A stretch of DNA of 11,144 bases from Nitrospinota bacterium (lineage in GTDB: Bacteria; Nitrospinota; Nitrospinia; UBA9942). Shown here piece after piece: positions 1 to 6,090 of the stretch. The stretch spans positions 1 to 11,144 of the forward strand of contig JACRGN010000242.1 of the NCBI GenBank assembly GCA_016234205.1, written 5' to 3'. Under the pieces are notes generated by a model, which made no database searches, was not told the DNA's origin, and saw only the letters and a program-made list of their open reading frames with translations. The translations under genes and the position numbers were made by a program. Position 1 is the stretch's first letter, and each line of letters opens with the position of its first letter.

Positions 1-1
1 A

Positions 2-85
2 AAGAATCATCCTTGGAGAAAGTATCCTGTTGTTAGTCATTATTGTCATGAAAAAACTACAGAATCATTATTAACAAAAACTTAG
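2..85 (+). CDS. C-terminal end of an IS transposase (partial)
   Basis: An open frame enters from the left edge and stops with TAG at 83-85, giving 27 visible residues beginning KNHPWRKYPVV. From memory, an HPWRK-type motif close to the C-terminus is seen in some DDE (rve-type) insertion-sequence transposases. The stop lies 55 bp before a terminus-like repeat pair, which is the expected spacing for a transposase reading towards its own IS end. The identification rests on a short motif plus context; the IS family (IS21-like, IS481-like or other) is not resolved. Confidence 0.5.
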   Translation, partial: KNHPWRKYPVVSHYCHEKTTESLLTKT

Positions 86-140
86 AAAATAGGACATTTC
101 TATTTTGCTAAAAACAGGACATTTCTACTTTGCCTTGACA
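86..140. mobile_element. Right end of an insertion sequence with paired terminal repeats
   Basis: Two 18-bp direct repeats at 91-108 and 116-133 (AGGACATTTCTATTTTGC and AGGACATTTCTACTTTGC) differ at one base and are 25 bp apart. They are followed by CTTGACA ending at 140, so the element read from the outside begins TGTCAAGGC. Repeated short transposase-binding sites near a terminus that starts with TG are typical of IS21-type and related elements. Coding similarity to CHAT proteins begins immediately after 140, which marks the likely junction. No target-site duplication can be assessed because the other end is outside the window. Confidence 0.6.
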
Positions 141-1109
141 TCTTCTCAGGGTAAGTGGAACTTTTTAGATAAAAAAATTATCATCGTGCCGGATGGGATT
201 TTGGGACTTCTTCCATTTGAGTCACTTATTGTAAAGGAAGGCAAGGATTATAAGGACAGCCTCTATGTTGGCGATAGATACCAAATAAGCTACTATCAAT
301 CAGCAACAGTCCTCGCACTTCAGAGGAATTTAAAGGAGAGAAAAACAGAAAGACCTCTTTTTGCATTAGGCAATCCCATATATACGAAGGAAGACCCTCG
401 CTACCTTGCATGGAAGGAAAATAAAAAGACAACTATGGTTGCAGGTCTGGATAAATATTCATTTAGAGACCTTGCAATAGAGGCAAAATGGGGTAAGACC
501 ACAGAGTCTGATACCACAGGTAAAATGATAGAATTTAGACCTTTACCTGAGACAGAGATTGAGGTTAAGGAAATCGCAAAGACAATGGGGGCATTACCAG
601 AGCCTCCTGATGTCCTGCTTTCAGTTGCGGCAAATGAAACAGAATTAAAAAAGACAGGGCTTGAAAGATACAAATATATCCACTTTGCCACACATGCCTC
701 TTTGCCGGGTATGATTCAGGGAATCAATGAGCCGTTTATACTGCTTGGTCAGGTGGAAAATGAAAATAAGGATGATGGATTTTTAACATTGAGTGAGGTT
801 CTTGATTTAAGACTTAATGCGGATATGGTAGTATTATCGGCATGTGTAACAGGGGTTGGCAAAGAGGTAGAAGGTGAAGGTGTTGCAAACTTTGCCCGTG
901 CCTTCCAGCATGCAGGTGCAAAGAGTATAGTTGTAAGTCTCTGGGCAGTGGCATCTGACCCTGCAGTTGAGTATATGGAGAAATTCTATGGCTATCTTAA
1001 AGCTGGTAAGGATAGAGGAGAGGCGATGAGACTTGCCCGAAATGAAATCAAGGCAAAATATCCTAACCCATTTTATTGGGCAGTTTTTATACTGCATGGA
1101 GAAGGATAA
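105..1109 (+). CDS. 5'-truncated CHAT-domain protease (IS-interrupted remnant)
   Basis: The C-terminal part is a clear CHAT (caspase HetF associated with TPRs) peptidase domain. It has IIIVPDGILGLLPFESL near its start, the catalytic histidine in HFATH (H197), the catalytic cysteine in LSACVTG (C247), then GEGVANFARAFQHAGA and an SLW-A-D segment, ending PFYWAVFILHGEG. CHAT proteins are cysteine endopeptidases, usually with long N-terminal TPR arrays. No TPR region remains: residues 1-12 of the open frame (TTG start at 105) are encoded by the IS end, and the CHAT remnant starts at about 141. No good ribosome-binding site precedes the TTG, and the first internal ATG is at about 435, so this is probably a pseudogene although the catalytic core is intact. 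It ends 22 bp before gspI. Any functional link to secretion is unproven. Confidence 0.75.
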   Translation: MLKTGHFYFALTSSQGKWNFLDKKIIIVPDGILGLLPFESLIVKEGKDYKDSLYVGDRYQISYYQSATVLALQRNLKERKTERPLFALGNPIYTKEDPRYLAWKENKKTTMVAGLDKYSFRDLAIEAKWGKTTESDTTGKMIEFRPLPETEIEVKEIAKTMGALPEPPDVLLSVAANETELKKTGLERYKYIHFATHASLPGMIQGINEPFILLGQVENENKDDGFLTLSEVLDLRLNADMVVLSACVTGVGKEVEGEGVANFARAFQHAGAKSIVVSLWAVASDPAVEYMEKFYGYLKAGKDRGEAMRLARNEIKAKYPNPFYWAVFILHGEG

Positions 1110-1131
1110 TTTGAAGAATGGTGAATACAGA

Positions 1132-1644
1132 ATGAAAAATACAAAACCAAAAATATTTAAAATCGTCAATTGTCAATCGTCAATCGTCAATCATGAGTGG
1201 GGCTTCACGCTTCTTGAGGTGATGGTAGCTATTGTTATACTTGGATTGGGGCTGACAGTTGTATTTGAGCTTTTTTCAGGCGGATTAAAATCGGTTGAAA
1301 TATCCAACGATTACTCAAATGCTGTAATCCTTGCAAATAAGAAGATGAGTGAACTATCTCTTAAAGAGATGCTGAAGGCAGGAAAAGAGGAAGGAGATTT
1401 TCCGGGCGAAGAAAAATATAAATGGGAGGTTGAAATAATTCCTTACAAGGTTGATGAAAAGACAAGATTCTTCGCTGACGCTCAGAATGACAGAAGAGAA
1501 GGGGCTCACAATGACAATCCAGTTAAAATCTATCGGTTAGATGTCAGGGTTTTCTGGAAGACAGGACTAACAGAAAAGGATGTCCGATTGACATCCCTGA
1601 GAACATTTATGGAAAAACCGACAGAGGAGGCAGCAACTAAATGA
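1132..1644 (+). CDS. gspI: T2SS minor pseudopilin GspI
   Basis: A 170-residue prepilin-like protein. A class III signal has its cleavage site at G24/F25 (WG-FTLLEVMVAI), with the conserved Glu at +5 (E29) and a hydrophobic helix to about residue 45. The C-terminal part is beta-rich. GspI, with GspJ and GspK, forms the tip complex of the T2SS pseudopilus. The FTLLEVMVAI signature and its place directly before GspJ and GspK support GspI. The ATG at 1132 is preferred; a TTG at 1111 behind GAAGGA and an ATG at 1096 are in-frame alternatives. The 24-residue leader contains a translated heptamer array (1165-1192). Residues 112-131 (RFFADAQND... to AHNDNPVK) look like a dispersed repeat inserted in frame. 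The stop overlaps the gspJ start (ATGA). Confidence 0.85.
   Translation: MKNTKPKIFKIVNCQSSIVNHEWGFTLLEVMVAIVILGLGLTVVFELFSGGLKSVEISNDYSNAVILANKKMSELSLKEMLKAGKEEGDFPGEEKYKWEVEIIPYKVDEKTRFFADAQNDRREGAHNDNPVKIYRLDVRVFWKTGLTEKDVRLTSLRTFMEKPTEEAATK
1165..1192 (+). repeat. Heptamer array (GTCAATY x4) in the gspI leader
   Basis: Four contiguous 7-bp units: GTCAATT followed by three GTCAATC. They are translated as part of the GspI leader (IVNCQSSIVN), upstream of the prepilin peptidase site. No in-frame start codon lies between the array and the cleavage site, so the array must be translated if the pseudopilin is made. Confidence 0.9.
1465..1518 (+). repeat. Dispersed-repeat-like insert inside gspI
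   Basis: The stretch reading GATTCTTCGCTGACGCTCAG then AATGACA, followed by GGGGCTCACAATGACAAT, encodes RFFADAQND and AHNDN. I recognise the RFFADAQND-encoding sequence as a type of short dispersed repeat seen in many unrelated bacterial proteins. It sits between two beta-strand-like segments (WEVEIIPYKVDEK and KIYRLDVRVFW) and looks like an in-frame insertion. The exact edges are estimated. Confidence 0.55.
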
Positions 1645-2558
1645 AAAGCTCAAAGCTCAAAGCTCAAAGTTTAAAGTTAAGGTATTTTAATTTTTTCAAT
1701 CTTCAATCTTCAATCTTCAATTCCCAGAGAGGTTTCACCCTTATTGAACTTATTATAGCAATTACTATTGTAAGTATGATTATGGCAATTATACTTGGCG
1801 GAATGAGGCTAAGCATAAGGGCATGGGAGGTTGGAGAGGAGAGGGTTGAGGTTTATCAGACTGGAAGGGTGATATTAGAGAGGATGTCACAGGAGATTAA
1901 ATCCATGTATCCATACAGGTATGAGAGAGAAGTAGCTGCTGAAGATAAAACCGAAAAAACCAAAAAGAGTGTTCTGGCATTTAATGGAGAAGCTGACAGG
2001 CTTTGGTTTGTAACCTTTTCAGAAGGTTTAAGTCAAGGAATGCAGGGCAAGGGTTTGAGAGAGGTGCTTTATTATATTGAAAAAGACCACAACAAAGAAA
2101 GAGGCAAATTGTTATATAGGGAAGGAATTATTTCTCCTCACAGCATATTTGATGATGCCTCCACTTTTCTCATTTCAACAGGTATGGATACAGAGACAGA
2201 AAATAAAGGGGATAAAGAGGGGACTACCCTGACAATCTCTGACCAGATTGCAGGGCTTAAGTTTAGGTACTATTTGGTAAGACAAGAGAAGGGTGAGGAT
2301 GGAAAAGAGGAGGATGTTGGTGAGTGGGTTGAGTCTTTCTCAGGCGAAGATGAGATTAAAGAAGAGGAGGAGGCTAAAAAAATTGAAGAAGGGGGAACTG
2401 AAAAGAAAAAAAGGGGGAAGCCGTCTTTAAAGGCAATAGAGATTAAACTTAGCATATATGAATTAAATCCTGATGAGACAATAAATAGAGAAAAGGTAAT
2501 TTCTTTCTCACCACTGATTGTGCCGATAAATGCTGGAAGGGAAATTAAGGCAGTATGA
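1641..2558 (+). CDS. gspJ: T2SS minor pseudopilin GspJ
   Basis: A 305-residue pseudopilin. The prepilin cleavage site is at G31/F32 (RG-FTLIELIIAITIV) with Glu +5 at E36, and the N-terminal helix runs to about residue 55. The rest fits the GspJ pattern, including RAWEVGEERVEVYQTGRVILERMSQEI after the helix and a late strand KAIEIKLSIYELN. GspJ is a core of the pseudopilus tip. At 305 residues it is longer than the usual roughly 200, partly because of a strongly acidic and lysine-rich segment at about 215-263. The start ATG (1641) overlaps the gspI stop, with GGAGG at 1626-1630. The 31-residue leader is largely encoded by two heptamer arrays. The stop overlaps the gspK start, so translational coupling is likely. 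Confidence 0.85.
   Translation: MKSSKLKAQSLKLRYFNFFNLQSSIFNSQRGFTLIELIIAITIVSMIMAIILGGMRLSIRAWEVGEERVEVYQTGRVILERMSQEIKSMYPYRYEREVAAEDKTEKTKKSVLAFNGEADRLWFVTFSEGLSQGMQGKGLREVLYYIEKDHNKERGKLLYREGIISPHSIFDDASTFLISTGMDTETENKGDKEGTTLTISDQIAGLKFRYYLVRQEKGEDGKEEDVGEWVESFSGEDEIKEEEEAKKIEEGGTEKKKRGKPSLKAIEIKLSIYELNPDETINREKVISFSPLIVPINAGREIKAV
1647..1681 (+). repeat. Heptamer array (AGCTCAA-type) in the gspJ leader
   Basis: Three exact AGCTCAA units followed by AGTTTAA and AGTTAAG keep the 7-bp period. It begins six bases after the A of the gspJ start codon and encodes SSKLKAQSLKLR. Confidence 0.85.
1691..1722 (+). repeat. Heptamer array (TTCAATC x4) in the gspJ leader
   Basis: A T6 run leads into TTCAATC x3 plus TTCAATT, encoding FFNLQSSIFNSQ just before the prepilin cleavage site. 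The 31 bases at 1691-1721 recur identically at 9396-9426 inside tsaB. Confidence 0.9.
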
Positions 2559-3661
2559 TTTACGATTTACGATTTACGATTTACGATTTTAAATCCAAAA
2601 TCTTAAATCTAAAATCTAAAATTTCTAATGAGAAAGGTGTTGCACTCATGATGGTATTATGGGTGATGGTATTTCTTACAGTCATAGTCTCTGAGTTTGC
2701 CCATTCTATGAGGGTTGAAGTAAATATCACGAGGAATTTTAAAGAGGAGGCAGAGGCACTCTCCCTCTCAGAGGCAGGGCTAAACCTTGCATTTGCAGAA
2801 ATTTTAAGAGACCTTGATTATATTGGAACTGATGAAGAAGGCAGTGTCATTTTTGTAAAGAAGGGGATTGAAAAAGAACAAATAAAAGATAAGCCTGTTA
2901 GAAAAGGGATTAAGCTCGGAAGCGGCAGTATAAATTATTCAATTACAGATGAAGACAGTAAGATAAATATAAATAATGCGTCCAGAGATACAATTGTAAA
3001 ACTGCTTGAGCTTTCAGGTGTTGAGGCTGGTGAGATGAGGGATGCAATTGCCGATTCTATAGAAGACTGGCGTGATGAGGACAGCCTCCATAGATTAAAC
3101 GGGGCAGAAGAGGATTACTATATGAGTCTTCCTTCTCCCTATCACTGTAAAAACGGTAATTTTGATACTGTTGAGGAACTCCTCATGGTAAAAGGTATGA
3201 CAACTGAAATACTCTATGGAAATATGGAGATTGCTTCGCCTTCGGCTCGCAAAGACAATGAGAAACCAGAAAATGAAAAATACGCAGGGATATATCAATA
3301 CCTTACTGTTTTTGGCTCAGGGACAATTAACCTCAATACTGCCCCGGAGCTATTATTAAGGGTAGTTAAGGGGGATGAGGAGGCAAAGAATATTATTTTA
3401 AAACGGCAGGAAAATAAAGGTGTATATGATGAAAACCAAAAATCGTATATGTTTGCTATAGAATCAACAGGCATAATATCAGGGGTCAGGGGTCAGGGGT
3501 CAGGGGTCAGGGGTGAAGAAATAGAAACACAGAACACAGAGAGTGGTTTTAATAATAGGACTACCAAGGTAATCTGCCGTAAGGATGGCTCAGGGAAGGA
3601 TGCAAAGATAACCATAAGGTATTGGAATGATAATTATATACCTTATAAAAAAATAGGTTAA
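2555..3661 (+). CDS. gspK: T2SS minor pseudopilin GspK
   Basis: A 368-residue GspK. The prepilin site is G28/V29 (EKG-VALMMVLWVMVFLTVIVSEF) without Glu at +5, as is usual for GspK. The SEAGLNLAF segment follows, then a helical domain with D-E-D-SKININNAS and SGVEAGEMRDAIADSIEDWRDED, and later GSGTINLNTAPELLLRV. GspK caps the pseudopilus tip; its size and internal tandem alpha-domain fit the family. The start (2555) overlaps the gspJ stop as ATGA, with AAGG at 2547-2550. Almost the whole leader is made of ten heptamers (2557-2626). Two further in-frame insertions appear: ASPSARKDN at about 225-235 and a GGGGTCA array at about 310-321. The frame is intact. A 56-bp gap separates it from gspL. 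Confidence 0.88.
   Translation: MIYDLRFTIYDFKSKILNLKSKISNEKGVALMMVLWVMVFLTVIVSEFAHSMRVEVNITRNFKEEAEALSLSEAGLNLAFAEILRDLDYIGTDEEGSVIFVKKGIEKEQIKDKPVRKGIKLGSGSINYSITDEDSKININNASRDTIVKLLELSGVEAGEMRDAIADSIEDWRDEDSLHRLNGAEEDYYMSLPSPYHCKNGNFDTVEELLMVKGMTTEILYGNMEIASPSARKDNEKPENEKYAGIYQYLTVFGSGTINLNTAPELLLRVVKGDEEAKNIILKRQENKGVYDENQKSYMFAIESTGIISGVRGQGSGVRGEEIETQNTESGFNNRTTKVICRKDGSGKDAKITIRYWNDNYIPYKKIG
2557..2626 (+). repeat. Ten-unit heptamer array forming the gspK leader
   Basis: GATTTAC x4 and GATTTTA are followed without loss of the 7-bp period by AATCCAA, AATCTTA, AATCTAA x2 and AATTTCT. The first half (GATTTA) is the complement of the second half (TAAATC), so the array can fold on itself. 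It overlaps the last base of the gspK start codon and the stop of gspJ, and encodes MIYDLRFTIYDFKSKILNLK and the following residues. Confidence 0.93.
3229..3258 (+). repeat. Dispersed-repeat-like insert inside gspK
   Basis: GATTGCTTCGCCTTCGGCTC continuing GCAAAGACAAT resembles a common short dispersed bacterial repeat ending GGCTCGCAATGACA. It contains the inverted pair GCC/GGC around TTC and encodes ASPSARKDN in an otherwise GspK-like region. The boundaries are approximate and the repeat identity is from memory. Confidence 0.45.
3482..3516 (+). repeat. Heptamer array (GGGGTCA x4) in gspK
   Basis: Four exact GGGGTCA units plus GGGGTGA. They are translated as SGVRGQGSGVRGEE in the C-terminal part of GspK, between the TGIISG and TTKVICRKDG strands. 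It reads through without a stop. Confidence 0.92.
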
Positions 3662-3717
3662 GGATGAGGAAATATTCTTCTCAATGTTAACTTGAATTAT
3701 GATAGGATAGATTGAAA

Positions 3718-5403
3718 ATGGCTACAACTAATACCATTTCTAATTTGCAGGACAGGATAAAAGTATATTGGGACAGGGCTAATCTCTATCATCATATCCA
3801 CGATGGGATAAAATATATTGAAGAAAAGGGAAGGGTTATTGACAGGCTCTATTTTACCAGAGCTATAGGGATTGACATAAATACTGACCTGATAAGCATG
3901 GCATATCTCAGCAAGGGATTCAACGGAATAAGGGTTGTCAGGAGTTACTCATTTCCAAATCCAATCCCTCCCGCGGGGATTATACCGCATAAGGAGGCAG
4001 AGGAGAAGTTTTTAAAAGAGGTAGATAAGTTTGCAAATGACAAGGATACAGACTGGGATAACCTTATAATAGGAATTCCGCGAAGTCAGGTAATATTAAA
4101 GCATATCACTATACCCGCACCTGATGAAAAACTAATCAAGAAGATATTGGAATTTGAGATTGAGAGACATGTCCCTTTGAAGGCGGAGGAAATATATTAT
4201 GACTTCCATGTAGCAGGAAGATTGGACAAAAATATATTCAAGGTTCTCATAGTTGCAGTCAGGAGAGGATTCATTGATTATTATCTGAGCCTATTAAAAA
4301 AGATTAATGCAGAGCCGACTATGGCAAATGTATCATCATTGGCATTATGCAATTTCTTCTCTTTTAATTCTCCATCATTATCATTAGCAGTTGGAGAGGG
4401 GAAGACAGAGTTCGTGTATAATAAAGAGGCAGATATTTTATTAAATGTAAATGGAAGGGAATTGGATATAGATATAGTGGGTAATGGGGGAGTAAGTTTT
4501 TCAAGGGGGATTAGACTGGATGAAGGGATAAGGGATGTTGGCGGGTATATATTATCAGACCAATTGAACATTGAAAAATTGGGGGATATTATATCAACTG
4601 AAATCAGTACAGCAGTTGCAAGCCTGAAGCGGCTGGAAGGCGAGATAAACATAAAGAAGGTATTCCTGTTTGGGCAATTGGCATCAGCGAAGGGAATTGG
4701 GAAATATATTGAGGAGAGGGTAAGGATTAAGGCTGAAACCTTTGCTTTGCCCTCACCAAATAATGGAAATAATCAAGTGAAGAATGGTCTTAATATCCTA
4801 ACAGATAATGCTTCATCGGGGTTTTCCTCGGGGTTTGCTGAATCAGCCGCAACTATAGGTTTAGCCCTCTGCGGTATAACAAAAGGAGAGTTAAATATTA
4901 ATTTACTCCCAAAAAGTCAAAGGTCAAAAAAGAAGGACCATAGTATTTTTATAACACTCATAATGCTTCTCCTGGTTTTTGTCCTTGCACCTGCCTCTCT
5001 ATTCAGCTGGATTGTTAAGGACAGGTTCACCCTCTCAAGATTGGAAAGGGAGCTATCAGATGTCAAATCAAAGGCATCTATTGTTGAAAAGATGGATATC
5101 AAGTCTGGAGAATTGGAAGAGCATATAAAATCTTTTAATAAGGTAAAAGCGGGTAGAGTAAGTCGGCTTGAAATAATGAGGGAATTAACAGATATACTTT
5201 CTCCGGATGTCTGGCTTTCAGAGGTTTATATAACTGATGAAGGGATTGAGATAAACGGATATGCCGGTACTGCATCTAATCTTATTCAAATAATGGAAAA
5301 CTCACCTGTCTTTATCAATGTCAGATTTGACGGGACTATTACCAAAGACAGCGGGAGGGAAAGATTTAAGATAAAGGCAGGAATAGAAGGGTTCAAGGGG
5401 TGA
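3718..5403 (+). CDS. gspL: T2SS inner-membrane platform protein GspL (PilM/PilN-like)
   Basis: A 561-residue protein with three parts. An actin-like PilM/GspL cytoplasmic domain spans about 44-390: AIGIDINTDLISMAYL, then IPAPDEKLIKKILEFEIERH-P, VAVRRGFIDYYLSLL, and FAESAATIGLALCG. One membrane helix lies at about 409-433 (HSIFITLIMLLLVFVLAPAS). A PilN-like periplasmic part to the end has a short coiled-coil and the LTDILSPDVWLSEVYI motif. GspL couples the cytoplasmic ATPase GspE to GspM and the pseudopilus. The long helical N-terminal extension (1-43) is unusual. ATG 3718 is chosen; a TTG at 3712 is also in frame. Its last codons and TGA lie within an octamer array (5388-5431). It could be described as a fused PilM-PilN, but the pseudopilin neighbours favour GspL. 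Confidence 0.82.
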   Translation: MATTNTISNLQDRIKVYWDRANLYHHIHDGIKYIEEKGRVIDRLYFTRAIGIDINTDLISMAYLSKGFNGIRVVRSYSFPNPIPPAGIIPHKEAEEKFLKEVDKFANDKDTDWDNLIIGIPRSQVILKHITIPAPDEKLIKKILEFEIERHVPLKAEEIYYDFHVAGRLDKNIFKVLIVAVRRGFIDYYLSLLKKINAEPTMANVSSLALCNFFSFNSPSLSLAVGEGKTEFVYNKEADILLNVNGRELDIDIVGNGGVSFSRGIRLDEGIRDVGGYILSDQLNIEKLGDIISTEISTAVASLKRLEGEINIKKVFLFGQLASAKGIGKYIEERVRIKAETFALPSPNNGNNQVKNGLNILTDNASSGFSSGFAESAATIGLALCGITKGELNINLLPKSQRSKKKDHSIFITLIMLLLVFVLAPASLFSWIVKDRFTLSRLERELSDVKSKASIVEKMDIKSGELEEHIKSFNKVKAGRVSRLEIMRELTDILSPDVWLSEVYITDEGIEINGYAGTASNLIQIMENSPVFINVRFDGTITKDSGRERFKIKAGIEGFKG

Positions 5404-5477
5404 AGGGGTGAAGGGTTCAAGGGATTGAGGGAATAAAATAAATGATTGAACCCTCTAACCCTTGAATCCTTGAACCC
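5388..5477. repeat. Inverted pair of octamer arrays between gspL and gspM
   Basis: The left arm (5388-5431) is AGGGTTCA, AGGGGTGA x2, AGGGTTCA, AGGGATTG, AGGG. The right arm (5446-5477) is TTGAACCC, TCTAACCC, TTGAATCC, TTGAACCC, the complement of the left. The loop is a short AT-rich spacer of about 14 bases. The RNA should form a long imperfect hairpin that includes the gspL stop and ends 10 bp before the gspM start. There is no T-run after it, so it may act on RNA stability or translation rather than as a terminator. Confidence 0.88.
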
Positions 5478-5487
5478 TATCCTACTT

Positions 5488-6090
5488 ATGAATATTTCAA
5501 AAAGGGATAAGGTAGTTTTAGGTATAGGTATTGCCGCTGTGATTTCAGCAGGTCTTTTTACATTTGTTATTAAGCCTATCAATAATAACAGGATGAAGAT
5601 TAAGACAGATATAGAGAGAAAGGCAGACTTCATTGACAGATATAATGGGGTCTTAAAAAATAAAGATGTAATAGATACGCGGATTAAGGAATTAGAAAAG
5701 AAAGGACAGCAGATGAGGTCTTATCTCCTTTCTGGAGAAACACCTTCACTTGCAGCCGCAGATTTGCAGAATCTGCTCCAAAGTGCAGGGGGGGAATTGG
5801 GGCTTACATTAGAGAGTGTAAAGGTGCTTGACCCGAGGAAGGTGGATATATTTTATCAAATCCCTGTAGATGTCAGCATGAGGACCGAGATGAGAAAGCT
5901 GAAGGACTTTATTTATAAAATAGAAAACTCTCCAAAGTTTTTGACTGTGCCAAGGTTTAGGATGAGGGTCATTAAGAATAATATTCAGTTTGAACCTGAG
6001 ATAATTGAGGTAAGGATAGAGGCGGCGGGGTATATTTTAAGACCGGAGGCGAATCTAACAGGCTCCGGGACAGAAGGGAAAAGCAGTTGA
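5488..6090 (+). CDS. gspM: T2SS inner-membrane protein GspM (PilO-like)
   Basis: A 200-residue bitopic protein. A short cytoplasmic N-terminus (MNISKRDK) precedes one helix at about 9-27 (VVLGIGIAAVISAGLFTFVI), a coiled-coil at about 30-75, and a ferredoxin-like periplasmic domain with DLQNLLQSAGGELGLTLESV and the GspM/PilO-type segment MRKLKDFIYKIENSPKFLTVPRFRM. GspM partners GspL in the T2SS assembly platform. Position after gspL and before the secretin fits. ATG 5488 is the natural start; 14 further upstream codons back to a TTG would come from the repeat array. No clear Shine-Dalgarno sequence is visible, because the octamer array occupies that place. The stop TGA shares its last base with the gspD ATG. 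Confidence 0.8.
   Translation: MNISKRDKVVLGIGIAAVISAGLFTFVIKPINNNRMKIKTDIERKADFIDRYNGVLKNKDVIDTRIKELEKKGQQMRSYLLSGETPSLAAADLQNLLQSAGGELGLTLESVKVLDPRKVDIFYQIPVDVSMRTEMRKLKDFIYKIENSPKFLTVPRFRMRVIKNNIQFEPEIIEVRIEAAGYILRPEANLTGSGTEGKSS

Noticed and set aside
105..1109. CHAT protease as part of a CRISPR-linked or gasdermin-type defence system
   Set aside because: No partner genes are visible, and the gene is truncated by an IS; the neighbours are secretion genes.
401..1169. Reverse-strand open frames opposite the CHAT gene and the gspI start
   Set aside because: They overlap strongly supported coding sequence, show no domain motifs and lack ribosome-binding sites.
1165..2626. CRISPR-like direct repeats
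   Set aside because: The units are contiguous 7-mers without spacers, and no cas genes are present.
3662..3717. Promoter between gspK and gspL
   Set aside because: The 56-bp AT-rich gap shows no convincing -35/-10 pair or operator.
4281..4652. 123-residue reverse-strand open frame inside gspL
   Set aside because: It is antisense to the conserved PilM-like domain, is serine/proline-rich and unlike any family, and has no start signal.
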